Assembly (NCBI RefSeq): GCF_019084545.1
Contig: NZ_JAHREP010000020.1
Coordinates: forward strand, 36,359-100,358
DNA from: Marinobacterium ramblicola
Lineage (GTDB): Bacteria > Pseudomonadota > Gammaproteobacteria > Pseudomonadales > Balneatricaceae
Direction of reading: 5' to 3'
DNA length: 64,000 nt
This document shows, piece after piece, positions 9,491 to 18,629 of this stretch. Under the pieces are notes generated by a model, which searched no databases, had not been told where the DNA came from, and saw only the letters and a list, made by a program, of their open reading frames with translations. Each line of letters begins with the position of its first letter. Positions within the stretch are counted from its first letter, which is position 1. The position numbers were made by a program, and so were the translations under genes.

Positions 9491-9878
9491 TCAACACTGC
9501 GCGGTGAGCCAACGCGGCGTACCGATTCTGGCTCGGTATACCTGAGTACTGCTTTTCATTGGCTTAGGCTCTGCGGCTGTCATGACGACCCGCGAAATCC
9601 CCTCCTGCCCGCCATAGGCGGAATAAAGTCGAAACGCTTCATACTGCGCCTCGATATCGACGGCAATACCACAGGTTGTCTCTACATCGTCTCCCAATAG
9701 GCTAGGGTTTGACACACACATGCGCTCTCTCCTGCTCCTGGTTCCTGATGAAGCTAAGCGAATCGGCTCCGTGAATCGTAAAAGTAGTCTGCTGCTCAGG
9801 ATCTGTCAGGGTGAGATTGGTGAAATTTTGTACACCACAGAGATCCGCGTTCTGTAATCTCCGATAGCCGCCAGCCAT
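9491..9878 (-). pseudogene. Possible frameshifted small coding remnant
   Basis: Two minus-strand open frames overlap at 9702-9721, one ending ERAHVCVKP and the next beginning MCVSNPSLL. The overlap is a short GT repeat (GTGTGTGT on the minus strand). Adding one GT would fuse them into about 129 residues starting near 9878. The composition (TDPEQQTTFTIHGADSLSF; VDIEAQYEAFRLYSAYGG) looks protein-like, but I recognise no family. It may be a decayed gene or chance open frames in the 588-base gap between the chemoreceptor and the next gene. No other feature besides the hairpin at 9445-9476 is visible in that gap. Confidence 0.22.
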
Positions 9879-10005
9879 ATCGCCAACATCCCGTATACGG
9901 CGGACTCGCCAATGACTTAACTCAGCAAGGATTTGGAGGCCGCCAAGCCACGAGAAAGCGCACGCTTCTATAGTTAACGTTATCCACGTGACCCGGAGGC
10001 ATGAG

Positions 10006-11490
10006 ATGTCCAACACGGCTGATTCAAGCGAACGCCCCGACTACGACCAGGTGATCCAGGATATCGCCGACTATGTGCTGGACTACCGCATCGACAGCGT
10101 TCTCGCACTGGAGACCGCCCGCTACTGCCTGATCGATACCTTGGGCTGCGCCCTGCTGGCGCTGCGCTTCCCGGAGTGTACCAAGCACCTGGGACCACTG
10201 GTCGAGGGCACGGTGGTACCCAACGGCGCCCGCGTGCCGGGCACCCGGCTCTGTCTCGATCCGGTGAAGGCGGCCTGGGATATCGGTTGTCTGATCCGCT
10301 GGCTGGACTTCAACGACACCTGGCTGGCTGCCGAGTGGGGCCATCCGTCCGACAACCTGGGCGGGATTCTGGCGGTAGCCGACCATCTGTCTCAACTCAA
10401 CCTGTCCCTGAGCAAGCCGCCGCTGCGCATGCGTCAGGTACTTGAGGCGATGATCAAGGCACACGAGATTCAGGGCGTGATCGCGCTGGATAACGCGTTT
10501 AATCGGGTCGGTCTCGACCATGTATTGCTGGTACGGGTCGCCTCGACCGCGGTGGTGACCTGGCTGATGGGCGGCAACCGGGAGCAGATCATGGCGGCAC
10601 TGTCCCATGCCTGGGTCGACGGCTCGGCCCTGCGCACCTACCGCCAGGCGCCAAATGCCGGCTCGCGCAAATCCTGGGCCGCGGGCGATGCCACCTCACG
10701 CGCGGTACGCCTGGCGGATATGGCGATGCGTGGCGAGATGGGGATTCCGAGCGTGCTGACCGCCAGACAATGGGGTTTCTACGATGTCTGCTTCAGCAAG
10801 ACCAATGCGGATCAGCAACTCAAACCGGCAGATAAACGCCAATTCGATATATCCCGACCGTACGGCAGTTACGTGATGGAAAATATCCTGTTCAAGATCG
10901 CCTTCCCGGCCGAGTTCCATGCCCAAACCGCCGTAGAGGCCGCGCTGCAGTTACATCCCAGGGTGAACGACGGGCTGGAGCAGATCGACACCATCCTGAT
11001 CCGCACCCAGGAATCGGCGATCCGTATCATCTCCAAGCAGGGTGAGCTGAACAATCCCGCCGATCGTGATCACTGCCTGCAGTATATGGTCGCCGTGGCG
11101 CTGGCATTCGGCGAGCTGACCGCGGAGCACTACGAAGATCAGTTCCACAGATCCCACCCGGTGATCGACCGCTTACGCGCCCGGATGCAGGTGGTCGAAG
11201 AACCGCGTTTCAGCCGCGAATATCTGGAGCCGGACAAACGCTCCATCGCCAATGCTGTTCAGGTGCACTTCAACGATGGCAGTTCAACCGATGAGGTGAC
11301 AATCGAATATCCGCTTGGCCACCGGCGCCGTCGGCCGGAGGGGATCCCGCTGCTGGAGCAGAAGTTCGCGACCAATCTGGCCACCCGATTTCCCTCTGCC
11401 CGCTACCGGCAGATCGTCGAACTGTGCCGGAATCAGAGCGAGCTGGAAGCCACACCGGTCAACGAGTTCATGGCGCTGTTCGTAATATGA
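10006..11490 (+). CDS. PrpD-like 2-methylcitrate dehydratase family protein
   Basis: 494-residue MmgE/PrpD family protein, closer in length and motifs to true PrpD than the gene at 4136. It has [37 protein letters not shown], a KSWAAGDA segment and HDHCLQY-like [17 protein letters not shown] at 9995-9999 fixes the ATG at 10006. No prpB, prpC or acnD lies nearby, so a role in the methylcitrate cycle is not assured. It may dehydrate a related hydroxy-tricarboxylate made by this cluster. Confidence 0.88.
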   Translation: MSNTADSSERPDYDQVIQDIADYVLDYRIDSVLALETARYCLIDTLGCALLALRFPECTKHLGPLVEGTVVPNGARVPGTRLCLDPVKAAWDIGCLIRWLDFNDTWLAAEWGHPSDNLGGILAVADHLSQLNLSLSKPPLRMRQVLEAMIKAHEIQGVIALDNAFNRVGLDHVLLVRVASTAVVTWLMGGNREQIMAALSHAWVDGSALRTYRQAPNAGSRKSWAAGDATSRAVRLADMAMRGEMGIPSVLTARQWGFYDVCFSKTNADQQLKPADKRQFDISRPYGSYVMENILFKIAFPAEFHAQTAVEAALQLHPRVNDGLEQIDTILIRTQESAIRIISKQGELNNPADRDHCLQYMVAVALAFGELTAEHYEDQFHRSHPVIDRLRARMQVVEEPRFSREYLEPDKRSIANAVQVHFNDGSSTDEVTIEYPLGHRRRRPEGIPLLEQKFATNLATRFPSARYRQIVELCRNQSELEATPVNEFMALFVI

Positions 11491-11606
11491 ATAATCTTCT
11501 CCCGCAATCGGCGCGATTGGCCTAACGGATCATCCGGAAGCTTCTATAGTTAGTGGGCCACTGAGGTATCAGCTATAACGCTCCGATAGGCCAGGAGGCC
11601 GCCACT

Positions 11607-12791
11607 ATGTCCAACACACTTATTCTCGGCACCCGCAAGGGTACGGTGATATTCGACCGCCAGGATTCCGCCTGGAACCCCCGCCCCATTCTGCATGCCG
11701 GGATTCCAGTCTGTTACGCGGCACGCGATCCGCGTGACGGCACCCTGTGGGCCTCGTTGGACCATGGCCATTGGGGACCGAAGCTGTCGCGCTCGCGTGA
11801 CGGCGGCAACAGCTGGGAAGATCTTTCGTCACTGAAATACCCCTTGGGTGCCCGCCATATCGTGCAGTACCTGCCGACGCCGGATTTCGATCCACAAACC
11901 CCGTCCGGCCAGCCGGAATACAGGGACGCCACGGTGCTGAAGATCTGGACCCTGGCCTTCGGCGCCGCATCACAACCCGGCCGGCTCTACGCCGGCACCA
12001 TCCCTGGCGGGCTGTTTGTCAGCGATGACGGCGGTGATACCTGGGAGCTGAACCGACCACTGTGGAACCACGAGACTCGTGGCGGCGATCTGTTCAGCGG
12101 CGATGCCACCAGCGAAACGCGCTGGGGCGGAACACCGGCCAGCGTCGATTATGGCGTGTTCGAGCCGGGTATCCACTCCATCGTCGTCGATCCGCACGAC
12201 CCCGCTCATATCCACGTGGCGGTGTCCTCGGCCGGTGTGCTGGAATCCCACGATGGCGGCCAGAGCTGGACTGGGCGTAACCGGGGCATGCTGAACGATT
12301 ATATGCCCGACCCTCACGCCGAATGGGGGCACGATCCGCACTTCATCACCGCCTGCCCTTCACAGCCGGAACATCTCTGGCAGCAGAACCACTGCGGCGT
12401 GTTTTACAGCGCAGATGGCGCCGCTAACTGGCGCAAGGTCAGCGCCCCGGACGTCGGCGTCCACTTTGGTTTCCCAGTTGCGGTGGATGCGCAGGATGGC
12501 GCGACGGCCTGGGTGATACCGGAGCGATCGGATATGGCGCGCATGGCGATCGGCGACGGCCTGTGCGTGGCACGTACCGAGGATGGCGGCCAATCCTGGC
12601 AGCTGTTCCGCACCGGTCTGCCGCAGGATAACGCCTACGACCTGGTGCTCAGGCACGGCCTGGATATCGCCGGTGACTGTCTCTGTTTCGGCACCACCAC
12701 CGGCAATGTCTACCTGTCGGAAGACCGCGGCGAAACCTGGCAGTGCCTGGGCAATAATTTCCCACCGGTCTACTCCGTACGCTTTGGGTAG
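11607..12791 (+). CDS. Six-bladed BNR/Asp-box beta-propeller protein
   Basis: 394-residue protein with six Asp-box repeats: SRDGGNSW (63-70), SDDGGDTW (139-146), SHDGGQSW (214-221), SADGAANW (268-275), TEDGGQSW (324-331) and SEDRGETW (371-378). The spacing fits a complete propeller of the sialidase/YCF48/sortilin type. Such genes are often annotated exo-alpha-sialidase. There is no signal peptide, so a secreted sialidase is unlikely. An AGGAGG ribosome-binding site precedes the start. Its stop is only 4 bases before a MoaD-like gene, indicating coupled translation. Confidence 0.88.
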   Translation: MSNTLILGTRKGTVIFDRQDSAWNPRPILHAGIPVCYAARDPRDGTLWASLDHGHWGPKLSRSRDGGNSWEDLSSLKYPLGARHIVQYLPTPDFDPQTPSGQPEYRDATVLKIWTLAFGAASQPGRLYAGTIPGGLFVSDDGGDTWELNRPLWNHETRGGDLFSGDATSETRWGGTPASVDYGVFEPGIHSIVVDPHDPAHIHVAVSSAGVLESHDGGQSWTGRNRGMLNDYMPDPHAEWGHDPHFITACPSQPEHLWQQNHCGVFYSADGAANWRKVSAPDVGVHFGFPVAVDAQDGATAWVIPERSDMARMAIGDGLCVARTEDGGQSWQLFRTGLPQDNAYDLVLRHGLDIAGDCLCFGTTTGNVYLSEDRGETWQCLGNNFPPVYSVRFG

Positions 12792-12795
12792 TGCC

Positions 12796-13074
12796 ATGGT
12801 CAGGGTTGAGTTGACGCCGCACCTGTACCGCTTTTTCCCCGATCTGGAGGGGTTGGAGATCGAGGTAGCAGTCGGCTCCGTCGCCGAGGTGATACGGGCA
12901 ATCGACAACGCCGCCCCCGGTTTCAGCGACTACATCCTCGATGAACAGGGTGCGCTGCGCAGGCATGTGATGGTGAGCGTCAACGACAATATCCTCATCG
13001 ACCGAAAGACGCTGTCTGACCGGGTCGGCGACGGCGGTACGCTCTACATTTTCCAAGCGCTGACCGGCGGCTAA
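12796..13074 (+). CDS. MoaD/ThiS family ubiquitin-like protein with C-terminal Gly-Gly
   Basis: 92-residue beta-grasp protein. The pattern is that of MoaD/ThiS sulfur carriers: beta-strand VRVELTPHLYRFF, helix SVAEVIRAIDN, a VMVSVNDNIL strand, and the end GDGGTLYIFQALTGG. The terminal diglycine is the site adenylated and thiocarboxylated, or conjugated, in this superfamily. No moaE, thiG, E1-like (MoeB/ThiF) or JAB-protease gene is adjacent. It starts 4 bases after the propeller gene, so the two are probably made together. Partner and function unknown. Confidence 0.88.
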   Translation: MVRVELTPHLYRFFPDLEGLEIEVAVGSVAEVIRAIDNAAPGFSDYILDEQGALRRHVMVSVNDNILIDRKTLSDRVGDGGTLYIFQALTGG

Positions 13075-13233
13075 ACGCAGTGTTTACTCCGCGGTTTAAC
13101 CAATCGCTTATCCGGCGACGCGATGCGAAAAAACAGGCTATCTTTCAATAAATTAATACCTGCGATATTGGTGATATCAGTTACACTTTCACCCCCACCG
13201 TGCTCAACCTAACCGGTCGCCGAAAGGAGTCGC

Positions 13234-14478
13234 ATGACAGCCCCCTCCCTACTCAAACACAAACCCTTTATGCGCTTCTGGGTCGGTCAGATGGCGGCCT
13301 CATTCGCGATCCAGATGCTGCTGGTGGGGATGGGCTGGCAGATCTATAACCTGACCGACAGCGCATTGAGCCTGGGCCTGGTCGGGTTGGCGCGCTACCT
13401 GCCACAGCTGGTGCTGGTACTCCATGCCGGGCATGTGGTCGACAGCTACAGTCGACAGACAATCATGTTGCTGAGCCGCGCACTGGTAACATTGACCATC
13501 GCCGTGCTGGCGGTGACCAGTGCGCTCGATATCATCACGCCGGAGATCATCTACGCCTGCTGTATCGGCCTGGGGATCGCCAGCGCATTCGAGATGCCGG
13601 CGACCCAAGCGATGGTGCCCAATATCGTCACCAACGACCTGCTGGCCAGGGCGTTAGCCTGGACCGCCTCCGGCCGTGAAGCGACCACGATCATCGGCCC
13701 GGCGCTGGGCGGCATCATCTATATCTGGGGTGCCGACGTACTCTACGCCAGCAGCACCCTGTGCAGCCTGGTGTCGACGCTGATTCTGTTCAAGCTGAGC
13801 TATCGCCGCGAGCAGTTCAGCCGACGGCCTATAACGCTGGAATCGATGCTTGGCGGCCTGCGCTTCACCTGGCGCAACCCGGTGATCTTCGGTTCCATCT
13901 CGCTGGATATGTTCGCGGTATTGATCGGCAGCGTCACCGCCCTGCTGCCGATCGTCGCCCGCGACGTGCTGGAAACCGGCCCCTGGGGGCTGGGCGTGCT
14001 GCGCAGCGCCACCGCTGTCGGCGCGCTGCTGATGTCGCTCTACCTGGCCTGGAAGCCGATCGACAGCCGCGTCGGCGTCAAGCTGTTCGTCTCGGTGGCG
14101 ATCTTCGGCGCCGCGACCGTGCTGTTTGGCCTGTCGCAAACCCTCTGGCTGTCGGTGCTGGCGCTGCTGGTGATGGGCGCGGCGGATATGGTCAGCGTGG
14201 TGATCCGCTCGACGGTGGTCCAGCTGGAAACACCGGACGAGATGCGCGGACGCGTCAGCTCGGTCAACGGCTTTTTCATCGGCACCTCAAACCAGCTCGG
14301 CGAATTCCGCTCCGGTGTGCTCGCGGCCTGGGTCGGCGCGGTGCCGGCAATCGTCATCGGCGGCGTCGGCACACTGGCGATTGTCGCCCTGTGGAGTTAC
14401 TGGTACCCGACGCTGGTCAAGCGCAACCGGCTGGAGAGCGAGCCGGAATGCGTAGAAAATCAGCAGGCTTTAGGGTAA
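13234..14478 (+). CDS. MFS transporter (EntS/MFS_3-like)
   Basis: 414-residue integral membrane protein with about twelve hydrophobic helices. The start ([17 protein letters not shown]) and the DxxSRQT loop after helix 2 are typical of the MFS_3/EntS group of exporters. GAAAGGAG precedes the ATG. The 159-base upstream gap carries an AT-rich stretch and presumably the promoter. Substrate cannot be predicted. It ends 73 bases before rhlE. Confidence 0.88.
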   Translation: MTAPSLLKHKPFMRFWVGQMAASFAIQMLLVGMGWQIYNLTDSALSLGLVGLARYLPQLVLVLHAGHVVDSYSRQTIMLLSRALVTLTIAVLAVTSALDIITPEIIYACCIGLGIASAFEMPATQAMVPNIVTNDLLARALAWTASGREATTIIGPALGGIIYIWGADVLYASSTLCSLVSTLILFKLSYRREQFSRRPITLESMLGGLRFTWRNPVIFGSISLDMFAVLIGSVTALLPIVARDVLETGPWGLGVLRSATAVGALLMSLYLAWKPIDSRVGVKLFVSVAIFGAATVLFGLSQTLWLSVLALLVMGAADMVSVVIRSTVVQLETPDEMRGRVSSVNGFFIGTSNQLGEFRSGVLAAWVGAVPAIVIGGVGTLAIVALWSYWYPTLVKRNRLESEPECVENQQALG

Positions 14479-14551
14479 GCTGCGCGCCTTCTCCGCATTC
14501 GCGCTCGCGCGTTCTTTGCCGTTACCAGACACCCTTATCAGAGATCATCCA

Positions 14552-15850
14552 ATGAGTTTTGCCAGTCTTGGCCTGTCCGATCCTATTCTGAAAGCCGTTG
14601 CCGAACAGGGTTACGACACCCCCTCCCCGATCCAGCTGCAGGCGATCCCCGCCGTGCTGGAGGGCAAGGATGTGATGGCCGCGGCCCAGACCGGTACCGG
14701 CAAGACCGCGGGCTTTACACTGCCGATCCTGCAACGACTGAGCGACGGCGAGCGCGCGAAACCCAACCAGGTGCGTACACTGATCCTGACCCCGACCCGC
14801 GAACTGGCGGCCCAGGTCGCCGAGAGCGTATCGACCTACGGCAAGTACCTGCCGCTACGCTCCACCGTGGTATTCGGCGGCGTCAGCATCAACCCGCAGA
14901 TGATGGCACTGCGCAAGGGTGTAGACCTGCTGATCGCCACACCGGGACGCCTGCTCGATCTGTACAAGCAGAACGCCGTGCGCTTCAACCAGCTCGAAGT
15001 GCTGGTGCTGGACGAGGCGGATCGCATGCTCGACATGGGCTTTATCCACGACATCAAGCGGATCCTGGCGCTGCTGCCGCCGAAGCGGCAGAACCTGCTG
15101 TTCTCGGCCACCTTCTCCAACGAGATCCGCGATCTGGCCAAGGGGCTGGTGCACAACCCGGTGGAGATCTCGGTCACGCCGCGCAACTCCACCGCCGAAA
15201 CGGTCAAGCAGTGGATCTCGCCGGTAGACAAGAAATCCAAGGCGCCGCTGCTGATCAAGCTGATCAAGGATCATAACTGGCACCAGGTGCTGGTGTTCAC
15301 CCGCACCAAGCATGGCGCCAACAAGCTCAGCACCCAGCTTGAAAACGCCGGTATCAAGGCTGCCGCGATCCACGGTAACAAGAGCCAGAACGCCCGCACC
15401 AAGGCACTGAGCGAGTTCAAATCGAACAAACTGCAGGCACTGGTGGCCACCGATATCGCCGCCCGCGGCCTGGATATCGATCAACTGCCGCAGGTAGTCA
15501 ACTTCGATCTGCCCAATGTGCCGGAGGACTATGTCCACCGCATCGGCCGTACCGGTCGCGCCGGAGCCAGCGGCCAGGCGGTGTCCCTGGTCTGTGCCGA
15601 TGAGATCGACCAGCTGCGCGCCATCGAGCGGCTGATCAACCAGCTGCTCACCCGTGAAGTGATCGACGGTTTCGATCCGGCCCATGCGCTGCCGGAATCC
15701 AGCCTGGATCGCAAACCAGCCCAGCGTCGCCAGCGGCCGAAAAAGCCCAAGGTGCCTCACCGCGACGGCCAGCGCTCCGGCGATACCCACCGCGGACATC
15801 AGCCACGCAGCAAGGGTGCCAACACCCCGCGCAGCAACAAGCAGCGCTGA
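14552..15850 (+). CDS. rhlE: DEAD-box ATP-dependent RNA helicase RhlE
   Basis: 432-residue RNA helicase. It carries the Q motif (YDTPSPIQ), motif I (AQTGTGKT), [13 protein letters not shown], motif II DEAD ([13 protein letters not shown]), SAT and the final HRIGRTGR. The C terminus is a short basic tail, as in RhlE. The ATG at 14552 is chosen because homologues begin MSFASLGL; an in-frame ATG at 14516 would add twelve residues. Likely acts in ribosome assembly and RNA turnover. Confidence 0.95.
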   Translation: MSFASLGLSDPILKAVAEQGYDTPSPIQLQAIPAVLEGKDVMAAAQTGTGKTAGFTLPILQRLSDGERAKPNQVRTLILTPTRELAAQVAESVSTYGKYLPLRSTVVFGGVSINPQMMALRKGVDLLIATPGRLLDLYKQNAVRFNQLEVLVLDEADRMLDMGFIHDIKRILALLPPKRQNLLFSATFSNEIRDLAKGLVHNPVEISVTPRNSTAETVKQWISPVDKKSKAPLLIKLIKDHNWHQVLVFTRTKHGANKLSTQLENAGIKAAAIHGNKSQNARTKALSEFKSNKLQALVATDIAARGLDIDQLPQVVNFDLPNVPEDYVHRIGRTGRAGASGQAVSLVCADEIDQLRAIERLINQLLTREVIDGFDPAHALPESSLDRKPAQRRQRPKKPKVPHRDGQRSGDTHRGHQPRSKGANTPRSNKQR

Positions 15851-15910
15851 TCCGCCACCGGCCACTCACCGACAGGCCGCTAAAAGGCCCGAAAATTGCG
15901 CACTTACCTT

Positions 15911-15958
15911 GCGCGAGCCAATATTAGATATTACTGAATAACTGATATTGGCTCGCGC
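15911..15958. repeat. 14-bp perfect inverted repeat upstream of the flavoprotein gene
   Basis: GCGCGAGCCAATAT at 15911-15924 is repeated inverted at 15945-15958, with a 20-base AT-rich spacer. The right arm ends 28 bases before the ATG at 15987. No T-tract follows. It may be a large operator or an mRNA leader hairpin. Confidence 0.6.
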
Positions 15959-15986
15959 CCGAGCTCGACAACGAGAAGGACAGGTT

Positions 15987-17378
15987 ATGCGCACAACTGA
16001 GGTGGCCATCATCGGCGCCGGCAGCGCCGGTCTCAACGCCTATCGACACGCCCGCAAACAGACAGACTCCGTACTGCTGATCGACCCGGGCCCGCTGGGC
16101 ACCACCTGCGCCCGCGTCGGCTGCATGCCCAGCAAGCTGCTGATCGCCGCCGCCGATGCCGCCTGGAATCTGCGTGAAGCCAGCGCCTTTGGCGTGCATG
16201 CCGGCTCGATCCGGATCGACGGCAAGGCGGTACTGGAGCGGGTGCGCATGCTGCGCGACGGCTTTGTCGGCAAGGTGCTCAAAGGGATGGAGTCGATCCC
16301 CGACACCGCGATCCTGCATCAACGCGTCCGCTTCATCTCCGACCACCAGCTGCAAACCGACACCGGCGAGCTGATCGAGGCACAGCGTATTGTCATCGCC
16401 ACCGGCTCCCGTCCCGCCATCCCCGCCTTTCTGCACAGCGCCACGGACCGCCTGCTGGTCAACGACGACCTGTTCGAACTGCCCGACCTGCCGGAATCGG
16501 TAGTGGTGTTCGGCCCCGGCGTCATCGGCCTGGAGCTGGGCCAGGCGCTGCACCGCCTCGGGGTGCGGATACGGATGTTCGGCATCGGCGGCCTTATCGG
16601 CCCGTTGGGCGATGCCGAGATGCGAGCCAAGGCCTGCACCCTGTTCGGCGCCGAATACCCACTCGACACCGACGCCAAGGTCAGCAGTGTTCATCGTACC
16701 GAGCAAGGGGTCGAGGTGAGCTTCACCAACAAAGAAGGTAATGCGATAACCGAATCCTTCGACTACCTGCTCGCCGCCACGGGCCGCACACCGCAGGTCG
16801 ACGATCTAGGTCTGGAAAACACATCGCTGCAACTGGATAAACGGGGCGTGCCGCTGTATGACCGCCATACTCTGCAGTGCACGCCAAGGCATATCTTCAT
16901 CGCCGGTGACGCCAACAACCAGCTGCCACTGCTGCACGAAGCCTCGGACGAGGGGGTGATCGCCGGGCGTAATGCCGGAGCCTACCCCAACATCGAACCC
17001 GGCAGACGCACCACCCCGTTGGCGATCGTGTTCAGCGATCCGCAGATCGCCACCTTTGGCATGAGTGCCGTCGAGATCGCCACCCTAAGCGACAGAGAGG
17101 TGGTCAGCGCCAGTTTCGACTTCGCCGAACAGCCCCGCGCCAAGGTGATGAACAGGGCCCGCGGCACCGTCAAACTATGGGCCGACAAAGGCAGCGGCAA
17201 GCTGCTCGGCGGCGAACTGCTGGGACCGGAGGTGGAACACCTGGCCCATCTGCTGGCCTGGGCGATGGAGCGCGGAGAGACGGTCGATCAGCTGCTTGAG
17301 ATGCCCTACTACCACCCAACGCTGGAGGAGGGGCTACGCACGCTGCTGCGTGACCTGAGTGCCAAGCTAAGGCGATAA
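15987..17378 (+). CDS. Dihydrolipoyl dehydrogenase-like FAD/NAD disulfide oxidoreductase
   Basis: 463-residue pyridine nucleotide-disulfide oxidoreductase. It has the N-terminal FAD motif GAGSAG, the redox-active disulfide in TTCARVGCMPSK, an NAD-binding segment beginning VVVFGPGVIGLELG and the C-terminal His-Glu pair in YYHPTLEEG. An AAGGACAGG ribosome-binding site supports the ATG at 15987. No 2-oxoacid dehydrogenase genes are adjacent. It is therefore a stand-alone member of the Lpd/mercuric-reductase-like family, and its electron partner is unknown. Confidence 0.9.
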   Translation: MRTTEVAIIGAGSAGLNAYRHARKQTDSVLLIDPGPLGTTCARVGCMPSKLLIAAADAAWNLREASAFGVHAGSIRIDGKAVLERVRMLRDGFVGKVLKGMESIPDTAILHQRVRFISDHQLQTDTGELIEAQRIVIATGSRPAIPAFLHSATDRLLVNDDLFELPDLPESVVVFGPGVIGLELGQALHRLGVRIRMFGIGGLIGPLGDAEMRAKACTLFGAEYPLDTDAKVSSVHRTEQGVEVSFTNKEGNAITESFDYLLAATGRTPQVDDLGLENTSLQLDKRGVPLYDRHTLQCTPRHIFIAGDANNQLPLLHEASDEGVIAGRNAGAYPNIEPGRRTTPLAIVFSDPQIATFGMSAVEIATLSDREVVSASFDFAEQPRAKVMNRARGTVKLWADKGSGKLLGGELLGPEVEHLAHLLAWAMERGETVDQLLEMPYYHPTLEEGLRTLLRDLSAKLRR

Positions 17379-17478
17379 GCACCCACGCAGGGATTGAGAC
17401 CCACACAATATTGCGCTGGACGAGATCGGGCCCCGGGCCCAAAATCGAGATTCGGCACCTGTTCTGCGGAAAGATCCC

Positions 17479-18102
17479 ATGGAGTTCCAGTACCTCACCT
17501 TTTTTGTCGCCATCCTGCTGCTGACACTCTCGCCCGGCGTGGATACCCTGCTGGTGCTGCGCAACAGCGCGCGCGGCGGGTGGAAAGATGGCGCACTGAC
17601 CACGCTCGGCATCAGCAGCGGTCTGTTCGTGCATGCCGCCGTATCCGCGCTGGGGATCTCGGTCATTCTGCTGCAGTCCGCCTGGGCCTTCACCCTGCTC
17701 AAGCTGGCCGGTGCACTCTACCTGATCTGGCTGGGTTTGATGACCCTTAGGTCCACGCTGCGCAGCGGCACGGTGCCCACGGCATTGACGGCAACCGCCG
17801 CCCAACCGCTGCGCCCCTGGCGCTCGTTACGTGAAGGGGTGCTCTCCAACGTACTCAACCCCAAGGCCGTGATCTTCTACATGGCGTTTCTGCCCCAGTT
17901 CATCGACCCGGCCGGCTCGGCGCTGGTGCAGTCGATGGCGATGGCGTTGGTGCACTTTAGCGTCAGCATGCTCTGGCTCTGCGGCTTGTCGCTCGTCGCC
18001 GACCGAGCCCGCCGACTGCGCATGCCGCGTCTGGGCCGTGCCTTCAATGCGCTCAACGGGGTGCTGTTTATGCTGATGGGCACGATGATGGCAAAAAGCT
18101 GA
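17479..18102 (+). CDS. LysE/RhtB family translocator
   Basis: 207-residue inner-membrane exporter with about six helices. The N-terminal motif LTLSPGVDTLLVLRNSARGG and the later LNPKAVIFYMAFLPQF are diagnostic for the LysE/RhtB amino-acid efflux family. It stands alone on the plus strand, 100 bases after the flavoprotein gene. Probable substrates are amino acids or homoserine-like compounds, but this is not decidable from sequence. Confidence 0.92.
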   Translation: MEFQYLTFFVAILLLTLSPGVDTLLVLRNSARGGWKDGALTTLGISSGLFVHAAVSALGISVILLQSAWAFTLLKLAGALYLIWLGLMTLRSTLRSGTVPTALTATAAQPLRPWRSLREGVLSNVLNPKAVIFYMAFLPQFIDPAGSALVQSMAMALVHFSVSMLWLCGLSLVADRARRLRMPRLGRAFNALNGVLFMLMGTMMAKS

Positions 18103-18188
18103 ACCGGACAGCCGAGGTGGTGTCCTATCGAGTGACTATACTTTCACAGTGATAGTCATCGCCAACCGATAGGCAAGGAGTCCGTCAG

Positions 18189-18578
18189 ATGAAACTACAA
18201 GATGTAACCCGATCCCGTTTTATCGCCGCACTGGTGGCACTGTTCTTCACCTTTGCCGGCATTCAAGGCCCCGCCTACGGCGCCATCGTCAGCACCGACC
18301 AGATCGCCACGGAAGCCGAAGTCGACACCCAGAGAGCACGTATCCACGAGATGCTGGCCCGTGATGATGTCAAACAGCAGATGATCGCCCTCGGCGTCGA
18401 CCCCAACATGGTGCAGGAGCGTGTCAACGGCATGACCCCGGCAGAGCTGGCCCAGGTCGAAGGCCGACTGGATCAGTTGCCCGCCGGTAGCGGTGCCCTG
18501 GGCACCATCGCCCTGGTACTGCTGATCCTGATCCTGCTCGATATCGCAGGCGTAACCGATATATTCCCCCGCATCTAA
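18189..18578 (+). CDS. PA2779 family protein
   Basis: 129-residue small exported protein matching the PA2779 family. A signal-like hydrophobic segment ends near AYG, followed by a soluble helical part (DDVKQQMIALGVDPNMVQER) and a C-terminal transmembrane helix (LGTIALVLLILILLDIAG). AAGGAG precedes the start. In pseudomonads and relatives it is encoded next to the PA2778 cysteine peptidase, as here (52 bases apart). Function unknown; the pairing suggests it is a partner or substrate of that peptidase. Confidence 0.88.
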   Translation: MKLQDVTRSRFIAALVALFFTFAGIQGPAYGAIVSTDQIATEAEVDTQRARIHEMLARDDVKQQMIALGVDPNMVQERVNGMTPAELAQVEGRLDQLPAGSGALGTIALVLLILILLDIAGVTDIFPRI

Positions 18579-18583
18579 GCGGC

Positions 18584-18608
18584 AGGCCCGGGCAGCAAGC
18601 CCGGGCCT
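18584..18608 (+). terminator. GC hairpin between PA2779- and PA2778-type genes
   Basis: 9-bp perfect stem AGGCCCGGG / CCCGGGCCT with a 7-base loop, starting 6 bases after the PA2779-type stop codon. No T-run follows, so it may act as an intercistronic attenuator or mRNA stabiliser rather than a full terminator. Confidence 0.55.
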
Positions 18609-18629
18609 ATACCTCCCTGAGATAATCGG

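Noticed and set aside
9446..9700. 84-codon plus-strand open frame after the chemoreceptor gene
   Set aside because: It starts inside the hairpin at 9445-9476, lacks a ribosome-binding site, and has no recognisable motif.
11607..12791. Secreted exo-alpha-sialidase
   Set aside because: Asp boxes are present but there is no signal peptide and no arginine-triad context that I can recognise; Asp boxes occur in many unrelated propellers.
17446..17464. GGGCCCCGGGCCC palindrome before the LysE gene as a terminator
   Set aside because: The loop would be only three bases with a 5-bp stem and no T-tract follows; judged incidental.
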